Positions 17,433 to 26,415 of a DNA stretch of 64,000 nt are shown piece after piece. Where the stretch lies: the NCBI GenBank assembly GCA_965116055.1, contig OZ220466.1, positions 434,001-498,000 of the forward strand, given 5' to 3'. The notes beneath the pieces were generated by a model. That model was given only the letters and a program-made list of their open reading frames with translations. It was not told the origin of the DNA and ran no database searches. Origin of the DNA: Bin55 sp965116055. GTDB taxonomy: Bacteria; Pseudomonadota; Gammaproteobacteria; Pseudomonadales; Azotimanducaceae. How positions within the stretch are numbered: position 1 is the stretch's first letter; each line of letters starts with the position of its first letter. Made by a program: the position numbers and the translations under genes.

Positions 17433-18950
17433 ATGCAAGTGCCGCCTGTGGGCACAGAAAATCATTCTCTAATTAACCGTGCGTTATTTCTTATTACATT
17501 GAGTTTATTGTTGGCTGGTTGTGGAGGGTCTTCTAGCGATAACCCCACGCCACCACCAGCCAGACCGCCGATCCAATTGCCCCCGCCGGCGCCTACGCAG
17601 CTTAGCGACCCAATCGAAAGTGTCATCGTCATGGGTTCCATCGTGGTTGATGCTGTCCGCTTCGTTCAAGCGCCGCAAACGGAAGATCGGGTCAAGGATG
17701 CTGGGCTAAATAATCCGGACACTCGTATTCAATATATGCAGCAAGTTGGCGAGAGGTACTTTTTTAATGACACACGCGGCGTGTTGTGGGTGACCGATGC
17801 TGAAGCCTCCTCGGTTAGTAGTTTCTTAGATCTTCGAGACAAAAACGTGGGCTTCAATCCGGATCGTTTCCCACAAGAATCCGGGTTCATGGGGTTTGCG
17901 TTCCACCCGGATTTCAGTAACGTAGATGCTGAGGGCTACGGCAAAATTTATACGACGTTCAGCGCTAGTCCTGATGGTCATGCCAACTTCATTGAAGAGG
18001 CTAGATCAGTGCAGGAGAGTGTGCTTGCGGAATGGACCATCGAAGATCACATGGCCAAGACCTTTTCGGGTACATCTCGCGAAGTGCTTCGGGTAGGTCA
18101 ATTTGCGCCTAACCACAATATCGGCACAGTAACTTTTAACCCCACTGCGGAAGCGAATTCATCAGATTACGGCATGCTCTATGTGGGTTTTGGCGATGGC
18201 GGGAGTGCCCACGATCCCGTTCAACATGGGCAAAATCCAAATAGCATTCTCGGCACGATCGTGCGCATTGACCCGCTAGGCGGCGGTGAAGATGCTGAAT
18301 ACGGCATTCCTTCCGATAATCCATTCGCAAATGGCTCCAACGGTTTACCTGAGGTGTGGGCATATGGGTTACGACACCCTCAGCACTTTACCTGGGATGC
18401 GATGGATGGTCGCATGTTCATACTCGATATAGGGCAAGATCAGATTGAGGAGGTCAATATCGGCGTAGCTGGTGGTAACTATGGGTGGCGGTTACGGGAG
18501 GGGACCTTCGCGACAGTCTATGGCATCTCGACTCCAGACTCCCCTGGCGGGGTGTATGAGCGTACAGACGACTCAGCTAATTTCATCTATCCAGTGGCGC
18601 AGTACGATCACGACGAAGGTTTTGCGATCGGTTCCGGTCATGTGTATAGAGGTTCGGATATACCGGAATTGGTTGGCATGTTTGTGTTCACCGATATCGT
18701 TCGAGGCAGGCTGTTTTATATTGACTCAAGTAACTTAGAACCAGATAGACCAACAACCATTTTCGAACTTGAGATGAAAATTGACGGCGAAATAGCATCG
18801 CTTGTTGATGTGGCAGGTCATCCTAATACGAGCCTATCTCACACACCGTATACAAGCCGGGTTGATTTACGTTTGAGCGTTGACGCCGCGGGTGAGCTAT
18901 ATATCCTGACAAAGGGCGATGGGTGGATCCGCAAACTGCAATTGCCATAA
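17433..18950 (+). CDS. Lipoprotein PQQ-type glucose/sorbosone dehydrogenase
   Basis: A 505-residue protein. After a long leader, the hydrophobic segment ends in the lipobox LLAGC, followed by a Ser/Pro-rich linker (residues about 33-55), so the protein is lipid-anchored. The six-bladed beta-propeller carries GSDH family blocks: GFMGFAFHPDF, NHNIGTVTFNP, LYVGFGDGG, WAYGLRHPQHFTWD, DIGQDQIEEVN and GGNYGWRLREG. Family members oxidise aldose sugars with PQQ at the periplasmic face; some are eukaryote-like HHIP or sorbosone types. No PQQ synthesis genes are in the window. A later Met near the hydrophobic segment could be the real start. Confidence 0.85.
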   Translation: MQVPPVGTENHSLINRALFLITLSLLLAGCGGSSSDNPTPPPARPPIQLPPPAPTQLSDPIESVIVMGSIVVDAVRFVQAPQTEDRVKDAGLNNPDTRIQYMQQVGERYFFNDTRGVLWVTDAEASSVSSFLDLRDKNVGFNPDRFPQESGFMGFAFHPDFSNVDAEGYGKIYTTFSASPDGHANFIEEARSVQESVLAEWTIEDHMAKTFSGTSREVLRVGQFAPNHNIGTVTFNPTAEANSSDYGMLYVGFGDGGSAHDPVQHGQNPNSILGTIVRIDPLGGGEDAEYGIPSDNPFANGSNGLPEVWAYGLRHPQHFTWDAMDGRMFILDIGQDQIEEVNIGVAGGNYGWRLREGTFATVYGISTPDSPGGVYERTDDSANFIYPVAQYDHDEGFAIGSGHVYRGSDIPELVGMFVFTDIVRGRLFYIDSSNLEPDRPTTIFELEMKIDGEIASLVDVAGHPNTSLSHTPYTSRVDLRLSVDAAGELYILTKGDGWIRKLQLP

Positions 18951-19099
18951 ATTGATAGAGTACACGGGCGGTATAACAAAAGCTATGCCAATTGGCTCTA
19001 CCGTGGTGCTGTGCTTGGAGTGATGGGCGGTTTTGTCGCGCAAGTTTTGAGTGCTTAAGAAGCCGAATTCGCCTTTCGTTTTAATATGGTTGCCGAGGC

Positions 19100-19117
19100 G
19101 TGGTGCATGTTTACCAC
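19100..19117. promoter_or_regulatory. Possible operator upstream of the dehydratase gene
   Basis: An inverted repeat with arms GTGGT and ACCAC around an eight-base spacer lies about 50 bases before the ATG of the enolase-superfamily gene. TGGT...ACCA half-sites are typical of GntR-family sugar-acid regulators. No regulator gene is nearby and the arms are short, so this is only a candidate. Confidence 0.2.
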
Positions 19118-19166
19118 TGCTATAAATAAATTTATCTTTCAAAGGGGTTAGGAAGGCTACTCTAGT

Positions 19167-20321
19167 ATGAAAATAACATCGGTAAAGGCATATCCTGCAT
19201 CGGCCAGCATGCGCCCCACCGTTTCGCGAAACTATGTGTACGTCAAAATTGAGACAGACGAGGGTATCGTCGGTTGGGGTGAGGCAACGAGTGGTCCCCG
19301 AGCGGTGGCGACCATGATTGACGAATTCGGTCAGCTGTTAATTGGCGAAGATCCCGGCGCAATTGAGAAGCACTGGCAAACACTTTATCACTATTTTCAT
19401 GTTCGCGGCGGCGTAGTACAAATGTCAGCGATCAGCGGGATTGAGATCGCTCTTTGGGACATAAAAGGGCAAGCGCTGAATACGCCAGTATATGAGTTAC
19501 TTGGGGGCAAGATCCGCGATCGCATTTGGACTTACGGACGATGGGACGGTCCGACGCCGGAGGCAGCGGTTAGAAACGCGATGAATCATGTTGGAAGGGG
19601 TTTGACAGCATTGAAGGGCGACCCGTTCGAACATCGTGGCATTTTCATTGATCGCAAATCTGAGGACTTAGCTATTGCGAAACTTAAAGCCGTACGTGAA
19701 GCGGTCGGCGATGATATTGAATTGTTCGTAGAAGTCCACGGTCGGCTTGCGCCTTCCGATGCAATTCGCGTAGGCAATCGCATGGCGCCGTACCGTCCGT
19801 TCTTCTTTGAGGAGCCTGTACCACCGCAAAATCTTGAAGCTTTAAAGAAGGTGGCAGACCATGTGACTATCCCGATCGCTACGGGTGAGCGGTTGCTTAC
19901 GAAATTCGATTTCGCCGAGTTGTTACCCTTGCATGCGGTTGATCTAATTCAGCCGGATATCATGTATGCGGGCGGGATCTTAGAAACGAAGAAAATCGCG
20001 GCGATGGCGGAAGCCTACTATGTAGGAATTCAGCCGCATAACTGCTACGGGCCGTTTGCAACTGTAGCGGCCTTGCATTTAGATGTATGTACGCCAAATT
20101 TTCTTATCCAAGAAGGCGGTATTCAACCGTGGTTTCAAGATGCTACCATCGGCGATTTTCCAGTTCAAACTGATGGTTATTTCGGATTACCGCCTGGCCC
20201 AGGATTAGGTGTTGCTATGGACGAGGACTGGTTGGCAGCTCACCCGTGGGACGACAACGCCCGTCCATGGTCTCATCGGTTAGGTAGCAATCCGTCGCGG
20301 CAAGGGGTGGATTGGTCGTAG
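19167..20321 (+). CDS. Enolase-superfamily sugar-acid dehydratase (mandelate racemase/galactonate dehydratase type)
   Basis: A 384-residue MR/MLE protein with an N-terminal capping domain (MKITSVKAYPA...) and a TIM barrel. Metal ligands are in ELFVEVHGR, FFFEEPVPP and IATGERLLT; the catalytic histidines are in VEVHGR and IQPHNCYGP. The VHGR motif places it with the D-galactonate/mannonate dehydratase-like group that removes water from sugar acids to give 2-keto-3-deoxy acids. The exact sugar cannot be fixed. The next gene starts ten bases inside its 3' end, so the two are translationally linked. Confidence 0.87.
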   Translation: MKITSVKAYPASASMRPTVSRNYVYVKIETDEGIVGWGEATSGPRAVATMIDEFGQLLIGEDPGAIEKHWQTLYHYFHVRGGVVQMSAISGIEIALWDIKGQALNTPVYELLGGKIRDRIWTYGRWDGPTPEAAVRNAMNHVGRGLTALKGDPFEHRGIFIDRKSEDLAIAKLKAVREAVGDDIELFVEVHGRLAPSDAIRVGNRMAPYRPFFFEEPVPPQNLEALKKVADHVTIPIATGERLLTKFDFAELLPLHAVDLIQPDIMYAGGILETKKIAAMAEAYYVGIQPHNCYGPFATVAALHLDVCTPNFLIQEGGIQPWFQDATIGDFPVQTDGYFGLPPGPGLGVAMDEDWLAAHPWDDNARPWSHRLGSNPSRQGVDWS

Positions 20322-21052
20322 AGAGTTCTCCCGAAGACGTTTATTGGGCGTATTTTCGAGCGGATCAAGCTCAGGATGCGTATGCATGGGCATCTTTACT
20401 AAGTTATCCACACATTCGAGTGGCGGCTACGGGTCGGATTGAGAAGTTCGGTACGCTGGAAGAATGTGCAGCACAAACGGAGTGGAAGAAACGTTTAGCC
20501 AGTGGGTGGATTCGAACGGAGGGTATAGATCCCATACGCATTCATACCACACCCTCATGCGTACACCTTGCAGGTGGATGGACGCGGTATAACGCGAATA
20601 ATCAACCGTTGCTGCAGAATCGTGTCGTGTATGTCATGCAGCGACGGGCTGGTACCTGGGGTATCCGGGCCCGATTGGCGTGTGGATCATCCCCCATTTG
20701 GCATGATAGTTTGGATGATAAGCCAAAAATCTCGGTCATTCGATTTTTTAACTTGGTTACATCGGGTGAAATGATGAAGTCGTGTGTTAAGTTAATTCGA
20801 ATGCCGTTTGTTTATATAGATCAGACTGATCTTGTGCAAATTGAAAGAGCAATTGAATTCAACGCGATCTTCGAGGATTGGTGTAGTCGCGACATCACCA
20901 AAATCGACGCTCGAACGATTCAAAACGGCCCACAGGGAGCGAATGTTGCTGTATCCATGCAATTAGGTTCAGATATGACAATTTTCGCTTTGGCACTTGT
21001 TGAGAAAAGCCCGTCAGCATGCCGTATTGCTACGATTTCATGTTGTCCGTGA
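20312..21052 (+). CDS. Predicted NTF2-like (SnoaL-type) protein, function unknown
   Basis: A 246-residue soluble protein with two related halves. The first (about residues 5-130) contains YWAYFRADQAQDAYAWASLL and a beta-sheet region ending RRAGTWGIRARLA, as in NTF2/SnoaL folds; the second half starts near SVIRFFNLVTSGEMM. I recognise no catalytic motif. The TTG start overlaps the dehydratase gene by ten bases and is preceded by AAGGGG. Co-translation suggests an accessory role in the same sugar-acid step. The fold assignment is inference. Confidence 0.6.
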   Translation: MVVESSPEDVYWAYFRADQAQDAYAWASLLSYPHIRVAATGRIEKFGTLEECAAQTEWKKRLASGWIRTEGIDPIRIHTTPSCVHLAGGWTRYNANNQPLLQNRVVYVMQRRAGTWGIRARLACGSSPIWHDSLDDKPKISVIRFFNLVTSGEMMKSCVKLIRMPFVYIDQTDLVQIERAIEFNAIFEDWCSRDITKIDARTIQNGPQGANVAVSMQLGSDMTIFALALVEKSPSACRIATISCCP

Positions 21053-21176
21053 AATCAATAGCATCTCTCAAATCTTAAATCCTATTGAATCCGATATCAC
21101 CTAGCACATTGAAGTTACTGTGCTTTTCATTGTGAAACTTCAAATCTTGAGTTTTAAAGGGTTGTTGAGAGATGCC

Positions 21177-24100
21177 CTATTCCGGGGTATCTGGGAATTG
21201 ATTGTATGAGAGGCCACAGACATGTGGCTCTCTATGAATTAAGTGACGCATAGAAGCTAGCGCATCGGGATCCCAACCCATAACTTCTGCTACGGCATCG
21301 TCCCAGATCTGGCGTACTTTGCATTCGCCATCTTTATACTGAGGTACTACCATATCCCGTGTTTTTTCCCAACATTTCGCAAGAGATTCCGCAATATGCT
21401 TATCTCTTACATCAGGTACTTTTAGTGTCAGAGTATCTTTGCTACTGTACGATGGAAAAGCAAACTTTTTACCTGGAATACGCAAAACTTGGAGTCTGCC
21501 GGGCGTTGAGTTGAGAAATACTGCTAATGCTTGGGCCATCAATAGAGAAATACCGGTTACAGGCATCCAGCCATTGCCGACATACGGATTCTTGCTAGCA
21601 ACAGCAACAAGACGAGCAGTACTTGTGTCTTGTCCCGCTGTTATCAATAGATATCCGGCCTTCTGCAGTATTTTTTCAGTTTCTTGATTATGACTGTCTT
21701 TTAATGTGCTAGTGCCTTTCTTAAGGTACTTAGGTGCCCAGTGCTCATCAGGCCGGCTCTCTATGGTAGTTTGGCCATCTGCACTCTTGGACTTGATGAT
21801 AGGGAAGCTTGCTTGCATCGGCATAGCGATTGCTTTTTCAAATTTCTTACGTAATACTGGGCCTGTTGAGTGTACTGAACCGCCGATTGCTTGAATAGTA
21901 TGTAAATTCGGGTGTGTTGCATATCGTGCCGCCTCTTTTGCTAATATAGGTGAGCGAAAAACACCCGCTGTCCAATCGCCATTGGCGATGAGATCGTTCG
22001 GCCACCAAGATATTTCTCCCCAACCGTTAGAAATTATGCCATCATCGCACTCAGTAATACAACGATGCAAATCTTGCACATCAGAATCGCCGTTGGGGAA
22101 CCGGTCCAAGTTAATAAACCTAGTTGCGTTCTCAATACTATTATTTCGCCTTAGTACTACGATGCTTTCATTGATACTAGTGTGTTGACTCAGGTTTATG
22201 TTACTCGGTTGATGACACGTTAAAATAGTATCAATGTGGAACCACTTTGCAAGCGTTTTTCGTTCATTTTCACCTGATTTGTTTGACAGAATAATAGTAG
22301 GCAGAATCATTGTGACGATACTGTTCCGACGTTTGGTAACCTGCCCTGCTAAACTCACAAAAAGTGGTCTTATGGATGTCTTATCGACAAAGTCAGCTAA
22401 TGGGTTTTCTTTGATCAAGATTTGTCCTAGTGTATCGACCCTAGTTCTTAACGCCTTTTGAATCTCTTTTGGGAACTTTTCTCCCATCTTTTCTCTATTG
22501 GTAAAAGGTGGATTCATGATGACTATATTAGCGTTTTGTGCTGCACTGACTGCGTCTTCCAGACTTGGGTCAGCAGGCTCATTCCAGATATTTAGAGAAT
22601 TGATTTTTTCATCCTCGAAATCTAATTTATTTTTTCTAGGAACGATGGCACGCTGACCCAATAGCTCTAATGTGCCAACGGATACTTCGGCTGGATTTTC
22701 CTTTTTCGGCCCGTACGGCATAAGGTGTAGACCCATTTGACGGTAACGAATTTCTTGGCTGCCGGTTGTCAATTGAGCAGCGGCCAGTTGTAATGAGACA
22801 GGATTGATGTCCATACCCTTAATCAAATATTCAACTGCCGATTTGTGTAATTCGGCAAGTGTAGCTTTTTTCGCGCCTTGTGCTATGGCTTTGCGTTTCA
22901 TCTCGGTTAACATCGCAGCAAGTAAAGTACCGCTACCGCAGGCTGGATCAACAATTTTGTATCTGCTCCAGGTAGTGCTATCTGACCAGTTTAGATCTCC
23001 TACAGCATCTAGCGTGAGACGAGCTGCTAAGGATGCAGCTATAGGCCTAGTGAAGTAGGCCCCGTCGCTAGCCTGATTTCCCATCACCTTATTAAACAAA
23101 GGCCCGGCGTGATCGGCTCCCATATCAGCATAGGTTTCAGCAATTCGTTCTGCTTCTGAGGACACATGCCGCAGGGTACGTTCTAACCCCGCTAACTTGC
23201 CACTATCTTCTATAGATTCGATAACTTGCACGGCTGGTTCTAACACTGGCCGGAAATCCCAACGCAATATTTCATTCCATTCTCGATAGATTCGGCGTAC
23301 CACGTTGGTTTCATTTTTTAAGTCAGTTAAGCTTGAGATCCCAGAAAGCCAGTTTCCACTAGCTATGCGTTGGTGCAACATAGCGGCATTCATCAGGAGC
23401 AGTGCCGCGATCGTACAGCCGTCGGCTTGTTTTTCTCTTTTTTCATCGTTAAGGTGATCTAGACCAAAATGCCGGTCCAAGAGGATATGTAAATCATCGC
23501 TTTTTAGGTGGTGCGATGCTTCTGTAATAGTATCCTCAAGAATATTAAGATCCCGCTCTAATCGGTTACGTCTTAAACCTGATTTGGTGAGTAGATTTAT
23601 CTTTATCGAGTTTCCACGTTCTGTGAGATCTCGTAGTAAAATACCTTCAGAAAACTGTCCTTGGCCGTTCGTTGATTTCCGACATTTTTTCCTGGGCACT
23701 CGTATACCATCCCCTTCATTAATCATATTTTTAGCTTTCTTCTTAGATTTTTCGATATTAACCCCTCCAGGTGTTCCGTCTGTTTTCGGTTTATATCGTT
23801 CTACTGAATTGCAACGAATTTCAATGTTACCGTCTACGTTTGTCTTACCTGTGAAAATTAAGGAAGGGGCTTCTTCTGAGGAATGCTCTGCTTCGGATTG
23901 GCCTAGTGGGTATTGGGTTGAGACAGGCTCAAATTCCTGATCAACTTGACTTTTGCTATTAAGAATACGCACTAGAGCTTTTTCCACCTCGCCTGGTGTA
24001 CCTTGATGTAATCCATACCAGATACGCTTGTCGTTTCTAACGACCGCAACAAGAGAATGCTGGACTGGCGGCGGCGACGGGATATATAGCTGTAATAATT

Positions 24101-26246
24101 CGGATAACTGATCCTCAATACGTTGATCATGGGCTCGTAAGGCGAGAAGAATTTGACCTAGCTCTTGCCATCCTTCTTCCTTATTACTGGCACTCAACCA
24201 CAATTCTGGGTCGACGTTAGGGGGGATAACAATTGGACAGATAATGTAACCCACAGATTTACCCGGCGCTGTTCGCATAGCTCGACCTACTGCTTGAATG
24301 ACATCTATAGGGCTTTTCCGTGCTTCGAGAAATGCGACGGCACTTAGGGAGGGCGCATCCGTACCTTCACCAAATATCCCAACATTGATGATTCCAAAAG
24401 GTTTTTTGTCATTAGCGGCACCAAGCATCTGTTTGGCCTTTTCTCTTGCCGTTACGTTACTACTCGCGTCTAAATGCTTTAAGGTGTAGTTAGTTAGCTC
24501 GTGACTGATTTGATGTTCCTTGCACCAACGTTGGATCCATTCTTTCACTTCAGGTCGTTGGAGGTCAGCTGCCATGTTCTTGGAGCGATCAACGGTATTC
24601 ATGAACGCTATGCAAGATTTAATGGGGTCGGTATCCTTATCATCCTTTCGTATGGCTCCCCCCATAGCGAGCGCGAAGGTAAGCCCTCGTAAAAAATGTG
24701 TGGTTGAGAGTTTGTTTCGTCCCTTGCTTTGAGTGTTTACGGCGAGCTGATTCGCTACGCTATGAGCATCGGGTCCTGTCACCCCCACAGCGACTATACG
24801 GTAATCTACAAGCCACCCGTTTCGCACTGCTTCAGCATAACTTTTTTCATACAGATTTACACCAAAGACGGCTTCGTCATTCATGGACCGGACTATCCAG
24901 TCACTAGCTTTGTCGTTTTTTACTTCACTGGTATCGTAAATTCGTGGCGTGGCTGTTTGGTAGACGCGATAGATAGCTGGAAAATCTTCCTGGTTATGGC
25001 ATAACGTAAAGTCATGAATACGTCGTTCTTCTTCAGATACTCCTTGCTTTTTGGCATGACGCTTACGACGTAATCCTGCCGTGCGGTGGGCTTCGTCGGC
25101 GATAAGTACATTGATCTTAATACCGGTAGCTTGTAGTGCTGAGGCGATGCGCCCTCCACTTTGATAGGTACCAAAAATGATGCTGATTTGATCCGTCTTT
25201 TCACCTTCGCGGATCCAAGTCGCGATCTCTTCGGAATCTGTAGTGACTCTTCCTTTGATTTCTGTTGCGCTAACGTTGCTATTGTCGACCGTGGGATCTT
25301 TAGTTGCATTTCGAGAGCTTTCCTTTTTTGGATCGTATCCTGCGGTCTTATCTGAACATACTGCCAAAGCTCGGATGTTGGTACTAGTGTGCTGTAAATA
25401 CTCCCTTCTGATTTGCGCGACAAGAGCGATTGACGGGCACAGTACGACTGAGAGCTGACCTTTTGGGGTTAACTCTTCTACAATGCGCAGTGAAACTCGT
25501 GTTTTGCCTACGCCGCAAGGAAGTATGATCTTGCCACGAGCCTCACCGACAGGCAAGCCGCCGCTATCTGATCCTTTGTGGTCCTTGAGGATACGAATGC
25601 TTTCACTGACGGCCTCTCTTTGCATGCATGTTCGCGTTTGTAAGGGAGGCTCCCCCCCCCCCCCAATTTTTGCGTTACAATGAGGGCAAGGCTCTTCTGT
25701 AAACTCACTACTTAGCATCTGAAGATCCTGGTCAATACAGATCACCTTAATCGGGTTATCTTTATCTGATATTCCTTGAAGGACGTTAGCACTAATAGGA
25801 TTGTCGCCATTGGTGACAACCCAACGTTCGTCGAATACGTTAGACGTAGAAGTGCTGATGAATGTATCAAGTTCTTTTTTCGGAATCGCTGCACCTTGAC
25901 CCATAGCATCTATTTGTCGAGCTTTGCATTGAATAGCTATGTATTTCCCGTCACTTGCGCGAATTGCAACTAAATCAATCCCTATGTCTTGGGAAGTACT
26001 TTTTGGGAACATGTCCCTTCGGTTTGGCCACTCTGACCAGTGCCAGCAGCTAGCTATATCGTAATCTTTGATATAAGGTGCTACTTCCAACGTCAGATCT
26101 TCCAGCCAACGACCGTTGGTAGCTTGTGGACTATATTCCGCTAGCTTTTCAATTGCCTGCTTAACAATAGGATTTAACTGTTCGTTTGGCACTCGTTGCT
26201 CCGTTAGCATGTGGAGTTGACGATTAACAATCGTATGAAACTCCAT
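21177..26246 (-). CDS. Single-chain restriction-modification-translocase, Type ISP architecture
   Basis: A 1689-residue protein whose domain order matches Type ISP enzymes such as LlaBIII and LlaGI. Domain 1 is an Mrr-like PD-(D/E)xK nuclease with SQDIGIDLVAI and IQCKA (Asp87/Asp91, Gln106, Lys108). Next comes a possible zinc ribbon (CPHCNAKI). The SF2 motor follows: Walker A CGVGKT (Lys248), DEAH (Asp384), motif III TAT and motif VI QAVGRAMR. A coupler leads to an N6-adenine methyltransferase with DPACGSGT (Asp1100) and NPPF (Asn1245). The last roughly 400 residues are the likely target-recognition region. Such enzymes methylate one strand and cut after translocation. Base composition is clearly more AT-rich than the neighbours, suggesting transfer. 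No separate defence genes flank it. Confidence 0.88.
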   Translation of the reverse strand: MEFHTIVNRQLHMLTEQRVPNEQLNPIVKQAIEKLAEYSPQATNGRWLEDLTLEVAPYIKDYDIASCWHWSEWPNRRDMFPKSTSQDIGIDLVAIRASDGKYIAIQCKARQIDAMGQGAAIPKKELDTFISTSTSNVFDERWVVTNGDNPISANVLQGISDKDNPIKVICIDQDLQMLSSEFTEEPCPHCNAKIGGGGEPPLQTRTCMQREAVSESIRILKDHKGSDSGGLPVGEARGKIILPCGVGKTRVSLRIVEELTPKGQLSVVLCPSIALVAQIRREYLQHTSTNIRALAVCSDKTAGYDPKKESSRNATKDPTVDNSNVSATEIKGRVTTDSEEIATWIREGEKTDQISIIFGTYQSGGRIASALQATGIKINVLIADEAHRTAGLRRKRHAKKQGVSEEERRIHDFTLCHNQEDFPAIYRVYQTATPRIYDTSEVKNDKASDWIVRSMNDEAVFGVNLYEKSYAEAVRNGWLVDYRIVAVGVTGPDAHSVANQLAVNTQSKGRNKLSTTHFLRGLTFALAMGGAIRKDDKDTDPIKSCIAFMNTVDRSKNMAADLQRPEVKEWIQRWCKEHQISHELTNYTLKHLDASSNVTAREKAKQMLGAANDKKPFGIINVGIFGEGTDAPSLSAVAFLEARKSPIDVIQAVGRAMRTAPGKSVGYIICPIVIPPNVDPELWLSASNKEEGWQELGQILLALRAHDQRIEDQLSELLQLYIPSPPPVQHSLVAVVRNDKRIWYGLHQGTPGEVEKALVRILNSKSQVDQEFEPVSTQYPLGQSEAEHSSEEAPSLIFTGKTNVDGNIEIRCNSVERYKPKTDGTPGGVNIEKSKKKAKNMINEGDGIRVPRKKCRKSTNGQGQFSEGILLRDLTERGNSIKINLLTKSGLRRNRLERDLNILEDTITEASHHLKSDDLHILLDRHFGLDHLNDEKREKQADGCTIAALLLMNAAMLHQRIASGNWLSGISSLTDLKNETNVVRRIYREWNEILRWDFRPVLEPAVQVIESIEDSGKLAGLERTLRHVSSEAERIAETYADMGADHAGPLFNKVMGNQASDGAYFTRPIAASLAARLTLDAVGDLNWSDSTTWSRYKIVDPACGSGTLLAAMLTEMKRKAIAQGAKKATLAELHKSAVEYLIKGMDINPVSLQLAAAQLTTGSQEIRYRQMGLHLMPYGPKKENPAEVSVGTLELLGQRAIVPRKNKLDFEDEKINSLNIWNEPADPSLEDAVSAAQNANIVIMNPPFTNREKMGEKFPKEIQKALRTRVDTLGQILIKENPLADFVDKTSIRPLFVSLAGQVTKRRNSIVTMILPTIILSNKSGENERKTLAKWFHIDTILTCHQPSNINLSQHTSINESIVVLRRNNSIENATRFINLDRFPNGDSDVQDLHRCITECDDGIISNGWGEISWWPNDLIANGDWTAGVFRSPILAKEAARYATHPNLHTIQAIGGSVHSTGPVLRKKFEKAIAMPMQASFPIIKSKSADGQTTIESRPDEHWAPKYLKKGTSTLKDSHNQETEKILQKAGYLLITAGQDTSTARLVAVASKNPYVGNGWMPVTGISLLMAQALAVFLNSTPGRLQVLRIPGKKFAFPSYSSKDTLTLKVPDVRDKHIAESLAKCWEKTRDMVVPQYKDGECKVRQIWDDAVAEVMGWDPDALASMRHLIHREPHVCGLSYNQFPDTPE
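25652..25664 (-). repeat. Poly-G tract (13 G on the coding strand) inside the restriction-modification gene
   Basis: Thirteen consecutive C on the plus strand, read as G in the gene, encode Gly-Gly-Gly-Gly after AKI at residues 195-198, between the nuclease domain and the motor. Gain of one G leads to a TGA about 20 codons later; loss of one G leads to a TAG about 45 codons later. Either change leaves only the nuclease part. The present length keeps the full frame. Tracts of this kind are classic slipped-strand phase-variation switches. Confidence 0.85.
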
Positions 26247-26415
26247 AATATCAAACAGAGTCCTGATGAATAAATATTGGAATCAATAAGGTTGTTATTT
26301 AAGAAGTTCCGTTTCAACTCACATTACTGGTTCGTAGTAAAAAATGGCGACCGGAATACAATTTTTAGTGTTTGCACAACGAGTCGATTTCCCGGAGCGA
26401 CCTGGGATAGTGGTG

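Noticed and set aside
21177..26246. Assignment of the large defence gene to BREX or DISARM
   Set aside because: Those systems need several partner genes, none of which is present; the single-chain domain order fits Type ISP better.
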